A stretch of DNA of 64,000 nt from RBG-13-68-16 sp041494245. GTDB lineage: Bacteria; Acidobacteriota; Thermoanaerobaculia; Thermoanaerobaculales; Thermoanaerobaculaceae. Positions 36,811 through 45,556 of the stretch are shown in pieces; position 1 is the first letter of the stretch; every line of letters starts with the position of its first letter. Under the pieces are notes generated by a model that saw only the letters and a list, made by a program, of their open reading frames with translations, had not been told where the DNA came from and did no database searches. The stretch lies in assembly GCA_041494245.1 (NCBI GenBank), contig JBGQAK010000011.1, positions 1-64,000 on the forward strand, given 5' to 3'. The position numbers and the translations under genes were made by a program.

Positions 36811-37311
36811 ATGGGTGATGCGATGGACAGGGCGCGGGCAGCGCGCAACGTGCTCGAGCGCCTCGGCAAGAAGGTACCCGGCCTCTCGGGCTACCTCGAC
36901 CGCGAGCGGAGCCGGGAGATCGACCAGCTGTTGCGGGCCCGCCTCGCGGACACGCTGGACGCCGCGCGTGCGAGCGTGGCGGCCTACACGCGCACCCTCC
37001 ACCTCGGTGCGGCGGGGAGGATCGAACGCCTCACCGGCCTGGACAAGGAGCTGGACGCTCTGGCCAATGAGATCCGGCATACGGGCTCCGGCTACGCCGG
37101 GCTGTTCGACGCCGTGAAGGTGAACGAGGAGAAGCTCGAGGCGGTCTACCGCCTGGAAGTTACCTTCGTCGAGGACGTAGCGGCGGTGGCCGAGGCGGCG
37201 GATCATCTCTCCGGGAGCGAGGACGCGCTGGACAACCTCTCCGAGGCCCTCGCGAAGGTGCGCGTGCGCTTCGCAGGGCGCGACGAGGCGCTCAAGGGCG
37301 TCTTTGCCTAG
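36811..37311 (+). CDS. Hypothetical helical protein paired with SPFH protein
   Basis: 166 residues, almost wholly predicted alpha-helical with heptad-like Leu/Ala spacing (LDAARASVAAYTRTLH, LDKELDALANEI), so probably coiled-coil forming. No signal peptide or membrane span. I recognise no family. A clear GGAGG precedes ATG 36811. It lies 24 bp upstream of the SPFH/zinc-ribbon gene and probably acts with it, perhaps as an assembly partner. Confidence 0.7.
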   Translation: MGDAMDRARAARNVLERLGKKVPGLSGYLDRERSREIDQLLRARLADTLDAARASVAAYTRTLHLGAAGRIERLTGLDKELDALANEIRHTGSGYAGLFDAVKVNEEKLEAVYRLEVTFVEDVAAVAEAADHLSGSEDALDNLSEALAKVRVRFAGRDEALKGVFA

Positions 37312-37335
37312 CGTCAGCGTAGAGGAGGCGACGGG

Positions 37336-38403
37336 ATGAGCCAGTTCCTCGAGGTGCTGGAGCACTACGACTCGACGGGCCACGAGATCGCCTTTCGGTT
37401 CCCGCCCGAGGGCAGCGCGGACATCAAGTTCGGCGCGCAGCTCGTCGTGCACGAGGCCCAGGAGGCGGTTTTCTACCGCGACGGGCGCGCGCTCGACGTG
37501 TTCGGCCCCGGGCGGCACACCCTGACGACCCAGAACGTCCCGGTGCTCACCAAGGTGTTGTCGCTGCCGTTCGGCTTCACCTCGCCGTTCCGGGTGCAGG
37601 TGGTGTTCGTCTCCAAGCGCACCTTCCTCGATCAGAAGTGGGGCACCCGTGAGCCCGTTGTCTTCCGCGACCGCGAGCTGGGGGTCGTGCGCCTGCGCGC
37701 CTTCGGGACCTACGCCTATCGGATCCGCGACTCGCGCACGTTCGTCAACACCGTCGTGGGGTCTCTGGGCGAGTTCGACACGGCGCGCCTCGAGGACTTC
37801 TACCGAGACATGATTGTCGCGCGCCTGAACGACCTGCTCGGGGAAAACCTCACCTCGATCCTCGACCTGCCCGCCCGGTATGACGAGCTCGCCGCGCTCG
37901 CGAAGGCACGTCTCGCCGAGGACTTCTCCAAGTACGGCGTGGACCTGTCGGACTTCTACGTTAACTCCGTCACGCCGCCCGACGAGGTGCTCTCGCGCCT
38001 GGACGAGCGCGCCGCGATGGGGGCGGTGGGGGACCTCTCCGCCTACAGCCGGTTCAAGGCGGCGGTGGCGATGGGCGATGCGGCGCGCGCCGACGGAGGA
38101 GCCGGCGGAAGCGCGGCGGCGGGGATGGGGGTGGGCCTCGGCGCCGGCTTCGGCGTGCAGATGGCGGGGGCGCTCACCGAAGCCATGAAGGGTGGTGGCG
38201 GAGGCGCGGCGGCCGCCGGGACTGCAGCCTGTGGCCGCTGCGGAAACCCTCTGCCTGCCGGCTCCCGTTTCTGCCCCACCTGCGGCGCGCCTACGGCTGT
38301 GAGCCCCTGCCCGCGCTGCCAACAGCCCGTACCGCCAGGGGCCAGGTTCTGCCCGGCCTGCGGGTCGCCGGTGACGCCGGGTACGAGCCCGGCTGCGGTA
38401 TGA
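37336..38403 (+). CDS. SPFH-domain protein with two C-terminal zinc ribbons
   Basis: 355 residues. The first 250 match the SPFH (band 7) fold of the YdjI/virion-core-like family: VVHEAQEAVFYRDGRALDVFGPGRHTL near 37-63 and RDMIVARLNDLLGENLTSIL near 158-177. A Gly/Ala-rich linker (about 255-290) follows, then two C-x2-C pairs each: CGRCG/CPTCG and CPRCQ/CPACG, forming two zinc-ribbon units. Bacterial YdjI-like proteins form membrane-associated assemblies and bind partner proteins through the ribbons. GGAGG precedes ATG 37336. Confidence 0.85.
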   Translation: MSQFLEVLEHYDSTGHEIAFRFPPEGSADIKFGAQLVVHEAQEAVFYRDGRALDVFGPGRHTLTTQNVPVLTKVLSLPFGFTSPFRVQVVFVSKRTFLDQKWGTREPVVFRDRELGVVRLRAFGTYAYRIRDSRTFVNTVVGSLGEFDTARLEDFYRDMIVARLNDLLGENLTSILDLPARYDELAALAKARLAEDFSKYGVDLSDFYVNSVTPPDEVLSRLDERAAMGAVGDLSAYSRFKAAVAMGDAARADGGAGGSAAAGMGVGLGAGFGVQMAGALTEAMKGGGGGAAAAGTAACGRCGNPLPAGSRFCPTCGAPTAVSPCPRCQQPVPPGARFCPACGSPVTPGTSPAAV

Positions 38404-38462
38404 CCGGGGTCTGACGGAAGACAGGCCGATCGCCACGGTCGAAGGTCAAATCCGCTGCGAGG

Positions 38463-38491
38463 CTGACGGACGGTGAGCAGTTGTCTATACT
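38463..38491 (+). promoter_or_regulatory. Promoter candidate of the TPR membrane protein gene
   Basis: CTGACG (38463-38468), 17 bp, TATACT (38486-38491). The -10 is good and the -35 weak. It lies about 60-95 nt before the two possible starts. Confidence 0.4.
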
Positions 38492-38584
38492 CCGAGCTCA
38501 GGCGCCTTGCGGCTTCTTCCGGGCTCCAGGCGGCGGTAAGGGCGTGACGTGACTCGGCGGGAAGGTGGGGTTCAGCGAGGCGCG

Positions 38585-40324
38585 ATGGCGCGGCGCGGAC
38601 ACCGGCGAAATCGCGCTGTTTTTGTAAGCCTCGCGGTTGCCGCGATTGTCGTGTACGCCAACTCGCTGCCTGCTTCTTTTGTCTTCGACGACCGCGCAAC
38701 AATCGTGTCGAACGCCTCCCTCGGGGATTTCTCGAACGTGTCGGCCCTCTTTCTTGGCGTCCGGGGCGGCCCGACCGGCGGACGCCCATTGACAAGCCTC
38801 TCCTTCCATCTCAACTCGCTTGTCGCTGGGCGAAGCCCCGCGGGTTACAGGGCGGTCAATATCATCATTCATGCCGCGGCCGCGATGGTCCTGTACGCGT
38901 TGCTGCACAGGATGCTGGCCCGCGCGTCCAACGCTTCGGTCCTCGCGAGGAGTGCCGACTCCATTGCCTTCGCCGTCAGCCTGCTCTGGGTGGTTCACCC
39001 TCTTGCCACCGAGTCGGTGACCTACATTAGCCAGCGCGCCGAGTCCCTCATGGGGCTCTGCTTTCTCCTTTGCGTGTACTACGCTGTCCGCGGGTTCTCG
39101 GAAGAGAATTCCGCCCCCTGGTTTCGTTGGTCTGCCATAGCGTGTGTTCTTGCCGTGCTTGCAAAGGAGGTGGGGGTCGTTGCGCCGTTGATCATCCTGC
39201 TGTTCGACGGCTTGCTCGAGTCGGGGAGCATCGGGCGAGCATTCTCGCGTCACCGCTCACTGTATACGGGTTTGCTCTTTTCCTGGGTCGCTGCGGGTTT
39301 TCTTCAAGTCAGTTCCCCGCGCGGGTACTCGGTATCTTTCGCCGACCCCGTGATCGGCCTGCTGGGGTACCTGAGCCGGCAGCCGAGCGCGGTGCTCACC
39401 TACGTGAAGCTTGCAGTGTGGCCAGCGCCTCTAGTCTTTGACTACGGCTATCCGCCGCCGGCCCCTGGGCTCAGCCAACTCGTCGGGGCCGCCACGGTTC
39501 TCGGTTTCGTTTTTTGCGCTTCAGTTGTGGCGCTTCGGCGGTGGCCACTTCTCGGTCTCGCAGGAGTCTCCTTTTTTCTGATCCTGGCACCCACGTCGAG
39601 CGTCATCCCCATCTGGACGGAGGTGGTTGCCGAGCATCGTATGTACCTTCCACTGGCCTGCGTACTCGTGGTTGTCGTCGGCACGATCGCGGCGTTTGCT
39701 CACTGGCTCGTAGTGCGCCGCGTGCTCGCCACCTCGCTCGTCGCCCCGGTGGGCTGGACCTTGTTGGTTGCTGCGGTGGTCGGCCTCGGTTTCCTCACCT
39801 GGCAGAGAAATGAGGCCTATCGCAGCGAGCTGGCTTTGTGGCGCGATTCCGTCATGAAGGTTCCGGACAACCCCCGAGCCCTCAACAACCTCGGCATGGC
39901 ACTTGTGGAAGCGGGAAACCCGTCGGAAGCTCTCACATGCTTCCACAAGGCGCTCTCCATCCTTCCCAACTACTTCGAGGCAAACGGCGGCATGGCCGTG
40001 GCGCTCGAGCGCCTCGGGCAGATCTCTCGGGCATTACCCTACATGCAGCGAGCTAGGGAACTCAACCCCGAGAGCAGGTCCGCTTGGGAGGGCGTGGCTC
40101 GCCTTTACTTTCGGCTCGAGCGCTGGGAGCAGGCGCTTACAGAAGCCAAGGCCTATGTGGAACGGTTCCCCAACGACCCGAGTGCAAACTCTCTCTATGG
40201 TTCCCTGTTAACCCGGATGGGACGATCTGTTGAAGCCTTGCCGTACCTAGAGCGCGCGCGCCAGCTTGCTGCGAGGATAAAGCTCCCAGTGGGCGCGCCG
40301 AACCCAACGACGGAGGCCAGGTAG
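38585..40324 (+). CDS. Polytopic membrane protein with C-terminal TPR repeats
   Basis: 579 residues. A basic N-terminus (MARRGHRRNR) precedes about ten membrane segments up to residue ~400, with an early FVFDDRATIVSN loop and HPLATESVTYISQRAESL. The C-terminal soluble part contains about three to four TPR units (NPRALNNLGMALVEAGNPSEAL onward). The plan resembles TMTC/DUF1736-type O-mannosyltransferase-like proteins, so a lipid-linked-sugar glycosyltransferase is possible. Codon and base usage is visibly less GC-rich than its neighbours. An in-frame GTG at 38549 with AAGG upstream is an alternative start. Confidence 0.75.
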   Translation: MARRGHRRNRAVFVSLAVAAIVVYANSLPASFVFDDRATIVSNASLGDFSNVSALFLGVRGGPTGGRPLTSLSFHLNSLVAGRSPAGYRAVNIIIHAAAAMVLYALLHRMLARASNASVLARSADSIAFAVSLLWVVHPLATESVTYISQRAESLMGLCFLLCVYYAVRGFSEENSAPWFRWSAIACVLAVLAKEVGVVAPLIILLFDGLLESGSIGRAFSRHRSLYTGLLFSWVAAGFLQVSSPRGYSVSFADPVIGLLGYLSRQPSAVLTYVKLAVWPAPLVFDYGYPPPAPGLSQLVGAATVLGFVFCASVVALRRWPLLGLAGVSFFLILAPTSSVIPIWTEVVAEHRMYLPLACVLVVVVGTIAAFAHWLVVRRVLATSLVAPVGWTLLVAAVVGLGFLTWQRNEAYRSELALWRDSVMKVPDNPRALNNLGMALVEAGNPSEALTCFHKALSILPNYFEANGGMAVALERLGQISRALPYMQRARELNPESRSAWEGVARLYFRLERWEQALTEAKAYVERFPNDPSANSLYGSLLTRMGRSVEALPYLERARQLAARIKLPVGAPNPTTEAR

Positions 40325-40407
40325 CATTGCGGGGACCGCTGTTTCCGCCATCGCGCGGGCGTTACGTGGCGAAGGAGCCGAGGGCTTGAATCTGGCGGAG
40401 CCTGGGG

Positions 40408-40427
40408 GGCCCGGCGTTTACCGGGCC
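40408..40427. terminator. Hairpin between convergent genes
   Basis: GGCCCGG (40408-40414) and CCGGGCC (40421-40427) form a 7-bp stem with a 6-nt loop that spans the stop of the minus-strand membrane protein. No U-run follows on either strand, so it may act only as a 3' end stabiliser. Confidence 0.35.
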
Positions 40428-42256
40428 GGGACGTCATAAACAAACATGGAGTAGCCGATCGTGTCAACCAGCGTCGCTCGCTCGAGCAACCTTTCGTAGT
40501 ACGCCCTCAGTTCGGGAGTCTGGAGGCCGACACCGGCGAGGTTTGTCACGCTGATGACAACGTACCCTGGGAGCTCAGGGTTGGCGGGCGAGCGGCTGTC
40601 CCACACGCCCCAGCTTCCGGGCAGACCGACGAAGTCGATGCCGTAGTACGTCGGATCGGCGTTGCCGAAGTAACAGAGGTTGACGCGCTGGACGTTGTTC
40701 CGCTGCATCCACGGCTTGAGCCGCGCGAGATCCTGACCCCAGTCCAGGTTGGAATCCACGAGCCAGTGGATTCCGTTGCGCGGCCCGCCCGCCACCTCGT
40801 TGAAGTAGGCCAGGAAGTGAGGGAAGACGCGGAGCGTCCCCACCAGGAGCCATGCGGCGGCGAGCGCCAGGAACAGGCGGGGCCATCGCCTCCGTGTGTT
40901 CAGCAGCTCGGCAGCCGCAAACCCCGCGAGCAGGAGAAGGAACGGAAAGGCGGGCAGCACATGACGCACTCCGAGGTTGAGTCGTGACAGCAGGGCGAAG
41001 CACAGGAAGACGAGGGGCGGCAGGAAGACCAGGACCCTGTCGGTACCGTCACCGCGGTTTTGACCCCTGCGGCGGAGAAGAAGGAACGTGCCCAAAGCCG
41101 CGAGCACGAGGATCGGCACCGGAGTCTTCACCAGGATCGCCACGAGAAAGTAGTACCAGCGGCCGCTCTGGTGGATGGCCCCGAGGAGGTAACTCGGCCG
41201 GTTTTGGGCGTCGCGAAGCATCGCCGCAAAGCCGTAAATGAACGCCTCCGGCAGCAATCGGTGACTGGCAGCGACGGTCAGGAGCGGCGTGACGATCCTG
41301 AGCTGCCAACCACCCGGGCGCCCTCCCTGGGTCTCGACAGTGGCAACCTCGGCGGGCAGCGGGAACCGGTCCACCGTGCCACGTGAGGCAGGGAACCGAA
41401 AACCGAATACCCCCCAGATCGCCGTCCAGGCCGCTGCCGCTACCACGACCAATAGAATGACCGCGACGGCGGCTTTTCGCGCGTACCCCACCACGGCAAC
41501 AGCGGACCCCCAGAGCCGTACCCTCCAGGCAGCGCGCCGGAGCACCTGGACGGCGAGCACCGCCACCATCGCCGGAGCAAGAAACACTGCCGAGTACTTG
41601 CTCAGCACCGCGAGCGCAACGAAGAGCACCAGGCCTAGCGTGCTGCCCAACGTGAGCTCGCGGCACACGCGCCAAAGCATGTAGGTGGCGCCCAGCGAGA
41701 AGGTCGCCAGAGCGACGTCGGTGGTGACGAGCGGGCCGTGGGCGAGCAGGTTGGGCTCAAGCGCCCAGGCAACAACGGCAGCCGCCGCGGGCACCTCGCC
41801 CCAGATCTCCCGCGTCCAACTCCAGAGGAGGACGCCGAGAAGCACGGCTACAGCCACCATCGGCAAGCGTGCGTGGGCAAACAGGCGATCGGCGTCGTTA
41901 CCCGGTGTTGAGTAGAGAAAGTCATGGCCGAACCGCCATTGCTGCTTCGGTTGGACCAGCGCACGCTGCCAGGGGCCCGACTCCCGCCTCGCGGCGACGT
42001 GGTCGAACAGCACGAGTGGCACAGCAGCGAGAGCCTTGACCAGCGGTGGATGCTCGGGGTTGAGCCGAAAGTCACCCCAGGCGAGGTAGGTGTATCCGGC
42101 TGGTAGGTGGGCCACCTCGTCACATGTGGCGCTCATGCCATGTGTGCTGGCGATCATGATGGTTGCTGCCAGCACGACAAAGGCGGCGGCAACGCCTCGA
42201 CTCCGGCGAACGGCGATGGCTGTTTGCAGCGCTGGTTTCAATGGTGCCCTACGCAT
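40418..42256 (-). CDS. Polytopic glycosyltransferase (GT39/ArnT-like)
   Basis: About 612 residues with ten or more membrane segments. The first extracytoplasmic loop has the acidic motif CDEVAHLPAGYTYL followed by NPEHPPLVKALA, the D-E and PP(L) signature of GT39/ArnT-type enzymes that use polyprenyl-phosphate sugars. A C-terminal soluble part includes HWLVDSNLDWGQDL and GNADPTYYGID. It likely glycosylates a protein or lipid on the periplasmic side. The start is uncertain: ATG 42256, ATG 42298 and TTG 42325 are in frame and none has a good ribosome binding site. It is convergent with the TPR membrane protein gene. Confidence 0.75.
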   Translation of the reverse strand: MRRAPLKPALQTAIAVRRSRGVAAAFVVLAATIMIASTHGMSATCDEVAHLPAGYTYLAWGDFRLNPEHPPLVKALAAVPLVLFDHVAARRESGPWQRALVQPKQQWRFGHDFLYSTPGNDADRLFAHARLPMVAVAVLLGVLLWSWTREIWGEVPAAAAVVAWALEPNLLAHGPLVTTDVALATFSLGATYMLWRVCRELTLGSTLGLVLFVALAVLSKYSAVFLAPAMVAVLAVQVLRRAAWRVRLWGSAVAVVGYARKAAVAVILLVVVAAAAWTAIWGVFGFRFPASRGTVDRFPLPAEVATVETQGGRPGGWQLRIVTPLLTVAASHRLLPEAFIYGFAAMLRDAQNRPSYLLGAIHQSGRWYYFLVAILVKTPVPILVLAALGTFLLLRRRGQNRGDGTDRVLVFLPPLVFLCFALLSRLNLGVRHVLPAFPFLLLLAGFAAAELLNTRRRWPRLFLALAAAWLLVGTLRVFPHFLAYFNEVAGGPRNGIHWLVDSNLDWGQDLARLKPWMQRNNVQRVNLCYFGNADPTYYGIDFVGLPGSWGVWDSRSPANPELPGYVVISVTNLAGVGLQTPELRAYYERLLERATLVDTIGYSMFVYDVPAR

Positions 42257-42340
42257 GCCGCGCGTTGCGCCCAAACGGCTTCCCCTGCAGCGGATCATGC
42301 TGTCGTGGCTTGAGGGCGGGGACAACCACCATGCGGTCCG

Positions 42341-42910
42341 CTACTTTGCGGCGTCTTCCTCTGGGAAAAGCGTGGGCTGCGGGCAGACCAGAGGCTCGAG
42401 CAGCCTCATCACGTCCTCCCCCCAGCGCGGGCGCTCTCCAGGGTCCAGACGCAGGGCGGGCAGCCTGCGACGTTCCAGCTGCTCGTCCAGAATCGTGTCG
42501 ATGTCCCTCTGGAAGGCGAGATCGGTGTCGCGGACCCCGTCCCAGCGCGGCGTGGTCCACAGCGGCACCTTTACCAGCAAATCATAAGTGTTCAGCCATG
42601 CGGCGAGCAGCGGCTCCCAGCTCGGCTGCGGCCCGGCGGCGTGCACCAGGTAGCAGAAGTTGTCCAGGACGGAGCGGTCGCACAGGACGAGCGGGTGTCC
42701 GGACTCGGCCTCCAGCTCCCACGCCATCTGCGTGTGCAGGATCCAACCCTGGGCGGCGACGCTGGTTTCGCGGTTGATCGGGAGGGGGCAGCGGCGCGCC
42801 ACCTCGCGGACGAGCTCCACGTCCACGTCCCGCCGTTTGAGCCGGGCGGCCAGCTCGAAGCAGAGCGTGGTCTTGCCGACGCCGTGGGTACCGATGAGCG
42901 CGACCTTCAC
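42341..42910 (-). CDS. Small P-loop kinase-like ATPase
   Basis: 189 residues. Walker A is GTHGVGKTT at the N-terminus; later VLCDRSVLDNFCYLVH resembles the LID/acceptor region of nucleoside- or nicotinamide-riboside-type kinases (AAA_28/NadR-C-like). The start is GTG 42910, four bases inside the end of the Ser/Thr kinase gene, so the two are translationally coupled. It may modify a small molecule or act as a switch for the kinase pathway; neither is shown by sequence. Confidence 0.72.
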   Translation of the reverse strand: MKVALIGTHGVGKTTLCFELAARLKRRDVDVELVREVARRCPLPINRETSVAAQGWILHTQMAWELEAESGHPLVLCDRSVLDNFCYLVHAAGPQPSWEPLLAAWLNTYDLLVKVPLWTTPRWDGVRDTDLAFQRDIDTILDEQLERRRLPALRLDPGERPRWGEDVMRLLEPLVCPQPTLFPEEDAAK

Positions 42911-45402
42911 TTGGATGTCCCGCCGTCGAGCGCCGACAGCGCCGACAGTAGCTCTGAGCCGTCGCGCGGGCGCTGGTCGCGGTCCTTCGCGAGGCAGCGC
43001 ATGATCAGGTGGGAGAGGGCCGGCTCCAGGTCGGGGGCGAGCGCCTGCGGGTCGGGTGCGGGTTGCTCCAGGTGGGCGCGGAGGATGTTGCCGGTGGCGA
43101 AGGGCAACGACCCGGTCGCCATCTGGAAGAGCGTCACGCCGAGCGCGTAGATGTCCGTGCGCTCGTCGGGGTCCTCGCCCAGGATCTGCTCCGGGGCCAT
43201 GTAGTACGGGGTCCCGGTGGCCCCCGACTGCGACAGGTCCAGCTCGTCGAGCCGGCGGGCGATGCCGAAGTCGAGGATCTTCACCTGCCGGCGGTCGGCG
43301 AGGAGCATGTTGGCCGGCTTGAGGTCGCGGTGCACGACGTGGCGCGCGTGCGCGTAGCTCACCGCATCGAGCATCTGGCGGAGGAGGTTGAGCAGGTTGT
43401 GGCGCACGAAGGAGGCCTCTTCGCGGATCAGCTGCAGGAGCGTGGGCCCCGAGACGAACTCCATGGAGATGTAGAACGACGAGAAGCCGCGGTCGAAGTC
43501 GTAGATGTGCACGATGCCGGGGTGCGAGAGAGCCGCTGCGGCACGGGCCTCGCGCTCGAAGCGGCGGATCGCGTCGGGCGTGTGCTGGCGGGGGTTCAGG
43601 ATCTTGATCGCCACGATGCGTCCGAGCCGCGTGTCGCGGGCGCGGTACACGACCCCCATCCCGCCGCGCCCGAGCTCCTGCTCCAGGACGTAGCGGGAGG
43701 CCGCATCGGTCGTGCTGGCCGACTGCGAGCCAGGGGGCGGCGTGAGCCCGGCGGCCGAGGAGTGCGCCTGCTCGTCGGCGGCCCGCTGCGCCTCCACGAT
43801 GTGGAGACGCTGGGTCGCGTCCCGGTAGCCGTAGTCGAACTCCACGACCCGTTGCCAGGCCGCCTCGGACGCACGCAGGTCGCCGTGCTCCTCGAGCAGC
43901 TCCGCAAGCGTGTAGAACGCGGAGAGCAGCTCGCGCTGCACCGGCATGCCGGCGACTGCCCGCTGCACAACACTGATGGCTGACGTGACCTCGCCTTCGT
44001 TCCTCAGGAACGAGCCGAGCTTGACCAGCTGGTCGACGAGGTGCGGAAACGTGCCGCCGTACGAGGAGAGGAACTCCCACGCCCCGCGCAGGTCACCCTG
44101 CAGGAACAGGACGGTGAACCCCTCCTCGACGCGCCCGAGACGGCCAAGGAGCTGCGCCTGCTCCTTCACGAGCCCCGCGCGTTTGTACGCCTCCTCGGCG
44201 CGAATCACGTCGCCGCCGCGCTCGAAGCAGCGCGCGGACTCCTCGTGCTCGCCGCCCTTCGACAAGAGCAGCCCGGCCTCGAGCCACTCACCGAGCTCCA
44301 TGTAGAGCTTGGCGGCCTCGCAAGGGTCGAGGTGCCGGCGGGCGAGGTCGGCCGCCTCGCGCAACATGCCGGCGCGGCGGTAGCGCTCCAGCGCCTCCGT
44401 GAAGCGCCCGAGCTTCTCCAGCGCGGCGGCGGCCTCGGCGGTCATCCCGGCGGTGTCGTATTCCTGCAGCGCCTGCTCGATCTTGCCCTCGGTAAAGAGC
44501 TGCTGTCCCCTCAGTTTCGCCGCCTCGCTCACCTGCCCGCCCTGGCGCAGCGCATCGGCGGCGCGCATCGTGTCCCCCGCCTGCTCGAATGCGCGCGCAG
44601 CATCGAGGGGCTGCCCGGCCGCGAGATAGAGGTCTCCGGCCTCGCGGTGGCGGCCGCTGGCGAGAGCCACGGCTGCCGCCAGGGCCGGCTTCTTGCTCTC
44701 GCGTGCGGCGCGGATCGCGACGTCGGTGTTTGTCGCGGTGAGGCGCTGGTTCTCGAGGGCGAGCTCCACCGCGTGCACGGCGCGGCGCAGGTCTCCCGCG
44801 CGCATGAACGCATCGATCGCCAGCTCGCTGCGTCTGGTCTCGACCAGGTGCTGTCCGTACCGCAGCCAGAGCTGCTGGGCCGCCCCGTCCTGCCCGAGGC
44901 GGGCGTTGAGCTGGGCGGCGGCCGCCAGCGAGTCGCCTCCCTCGCGCTGCAGGAGCTCGGCGGCTTGTGCCAGCCTCCCCTGGGAGCGCGCAACCTCGGC
45001 GGCCCGCACCCAGTCGTGGGCGCGGAGGAAGCTGTGCAGGGCGCGCCTCGGGCGCCCCGCCTCGAGCCAGGACTCACCGGCTGCGCGGTGGTCGCCCCTG
45101 GTGGCGGCGCGCTGGGCGAGGTCGCCTGGGCTGCCCGCCGGGGGCGAGAAGACGCCGAGGGCGACCAGCAGGAGCGTCACCGCCACCACGTGGCCGACGA
45201 CCATGACGGAGGTGGAGTGGGGGGCCATCACCAACGCGAAAGGCCAGGCGTCGTCGAGCTGGAAGCCGATCAGCGGCAGCAGCCACCAGAGGTTGAGCCA
45301 GGCGACCAGGAGCGCTGTCGCCAGCGCCGCCAGGCTGCGGCTGCCGCGCGTCAAGAGCACACCGACAACCGGAATGAAAACGGCCCCAGACGGAAGCAAC
45401 AT
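42907..45402 (-). CDS. Membrane-anchored TPR protein with C-terminal Ser/Thr kinase domain
   Basis: 831 residues. Three hydrophobic segments (about 5-95) are followed by about 430 residues of helical TPR-like repeats and then a Hanks-type kinase domain (about 570-825). The kinase has the glycine loop ELGRGGMGVVYRA, the VAIK lysine, HRDLKPANML and DFGIARRL, all catalytic residues kept. The kinase being C-terminal to the membrane and TPR parts is the reverse of the usual PknB-like order. It probably phosphorylates cytoplasmic targets chosen through the TPR scaffold. It heads a two-gene unit with the P-loop kinase-like gene. Confidence 0.87.
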   Translation of the reverse strand: MLLPSGAVFIPVVGVLLTRGSRSLAALATALLVAWLNLWWLLPLIGFQLDDAWPFALVMAPHSTSVMVVGHVVAVTLLLVALGVFSPPAGSPGDLAQRAATRGDHRAAGESWLEAGRPRRALHSFLRAHDWVRAAEVARSQGRLAQAAELLQREGGDSLAAAAQLNARLGQDGAAQQLWLRYGQHLVETRRSELAIDAFMRAGDLRRAVHAVELALENQRLTATNTDVAIRAARESKKPALAAAVALASGRHREAGDLYLAAGQPLDAARAFEQAGDTMRAADALRQGGQVSEAAKLRGQQLFTEGKIEQALQEYDTAGMTAEAAAALEKLGRFTEALERYRRAGMLREAADLARRHLDPCEAAKLYMELGEWLEAGLLLSKGGEHEESARCFERGGDVIRAEEAYKRAGLVKEQAQLLGRLGRVEEGFTVLFLQGDLRGAWEFLSSYGGTFPHLVDQLVKLGSFLRNEGEVTSAISVVQRAVAGMPVQRELLSAFYTLAELLEEHGDLRASEAAWQRVVEFDYGYRDATQRLHIVEAQRAADEQAHSSAAGLTPPPGSQSASTTDAASRYVLEQELGRGGMGVVYRARDTRLGRIVAIKILNPRQHTPDAIRRFEREARAAAALSHPGIVHIYDFDRGFSSFYISMEFVSGPTLLQLIREEASFVRHNLLNLLRQMLDAVSYAHARHVVHRDLKPANMLLADRRQVKILDFGIARRLDELDLSQSGATGTPYYMAPEQILGEDPDERTDIYALGVTLFQMATGSLPFATGNILRAHLEQPAPDPQALAPDLEPALSHLIMRCLAKDRDQRPRDGSELLSALSALDGGTSK

Positions 45403-45493
45403 ATCGTTATTCTAGCGCGCGGAGCGGTGTCCCCTGTGCCGCGCGGGGCGGTGCCGACCCTCCCAGGTGTCGGTCACGGTCGGCGTGCCGGGC

Positions 45494-45522
45494 TTGAAAC
45501 TTCACAAGGTTTCGCTCATATT
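45494..45522 (+). promoter_or_regulatory. Promoter of dnaJ-like gene
   Basis: TTGAAA (45494-45499), 17 bp, CATATT (45517-45522), giving a leader of about 28 nt with GGGGAGG just before the ATG. The CTTGAAA string also fits a heat-shock sigma32-type -35, but the -10 lacks the CCCAT core. Confidence 0.5.
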
Positions 45523-45556
45523 TTGGTCTGGCGGTTGACGCCAGAGAGCGGGGAGG

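Noticed and set aside
45494..45522. Heat-shock (sigma32) promoter for the dnaJ-like gene
   Set aside because: CTTGAAA matches the -35 but the -10 lacks the CCCATnT core at the required spacing, so it is called only as a general promoter.
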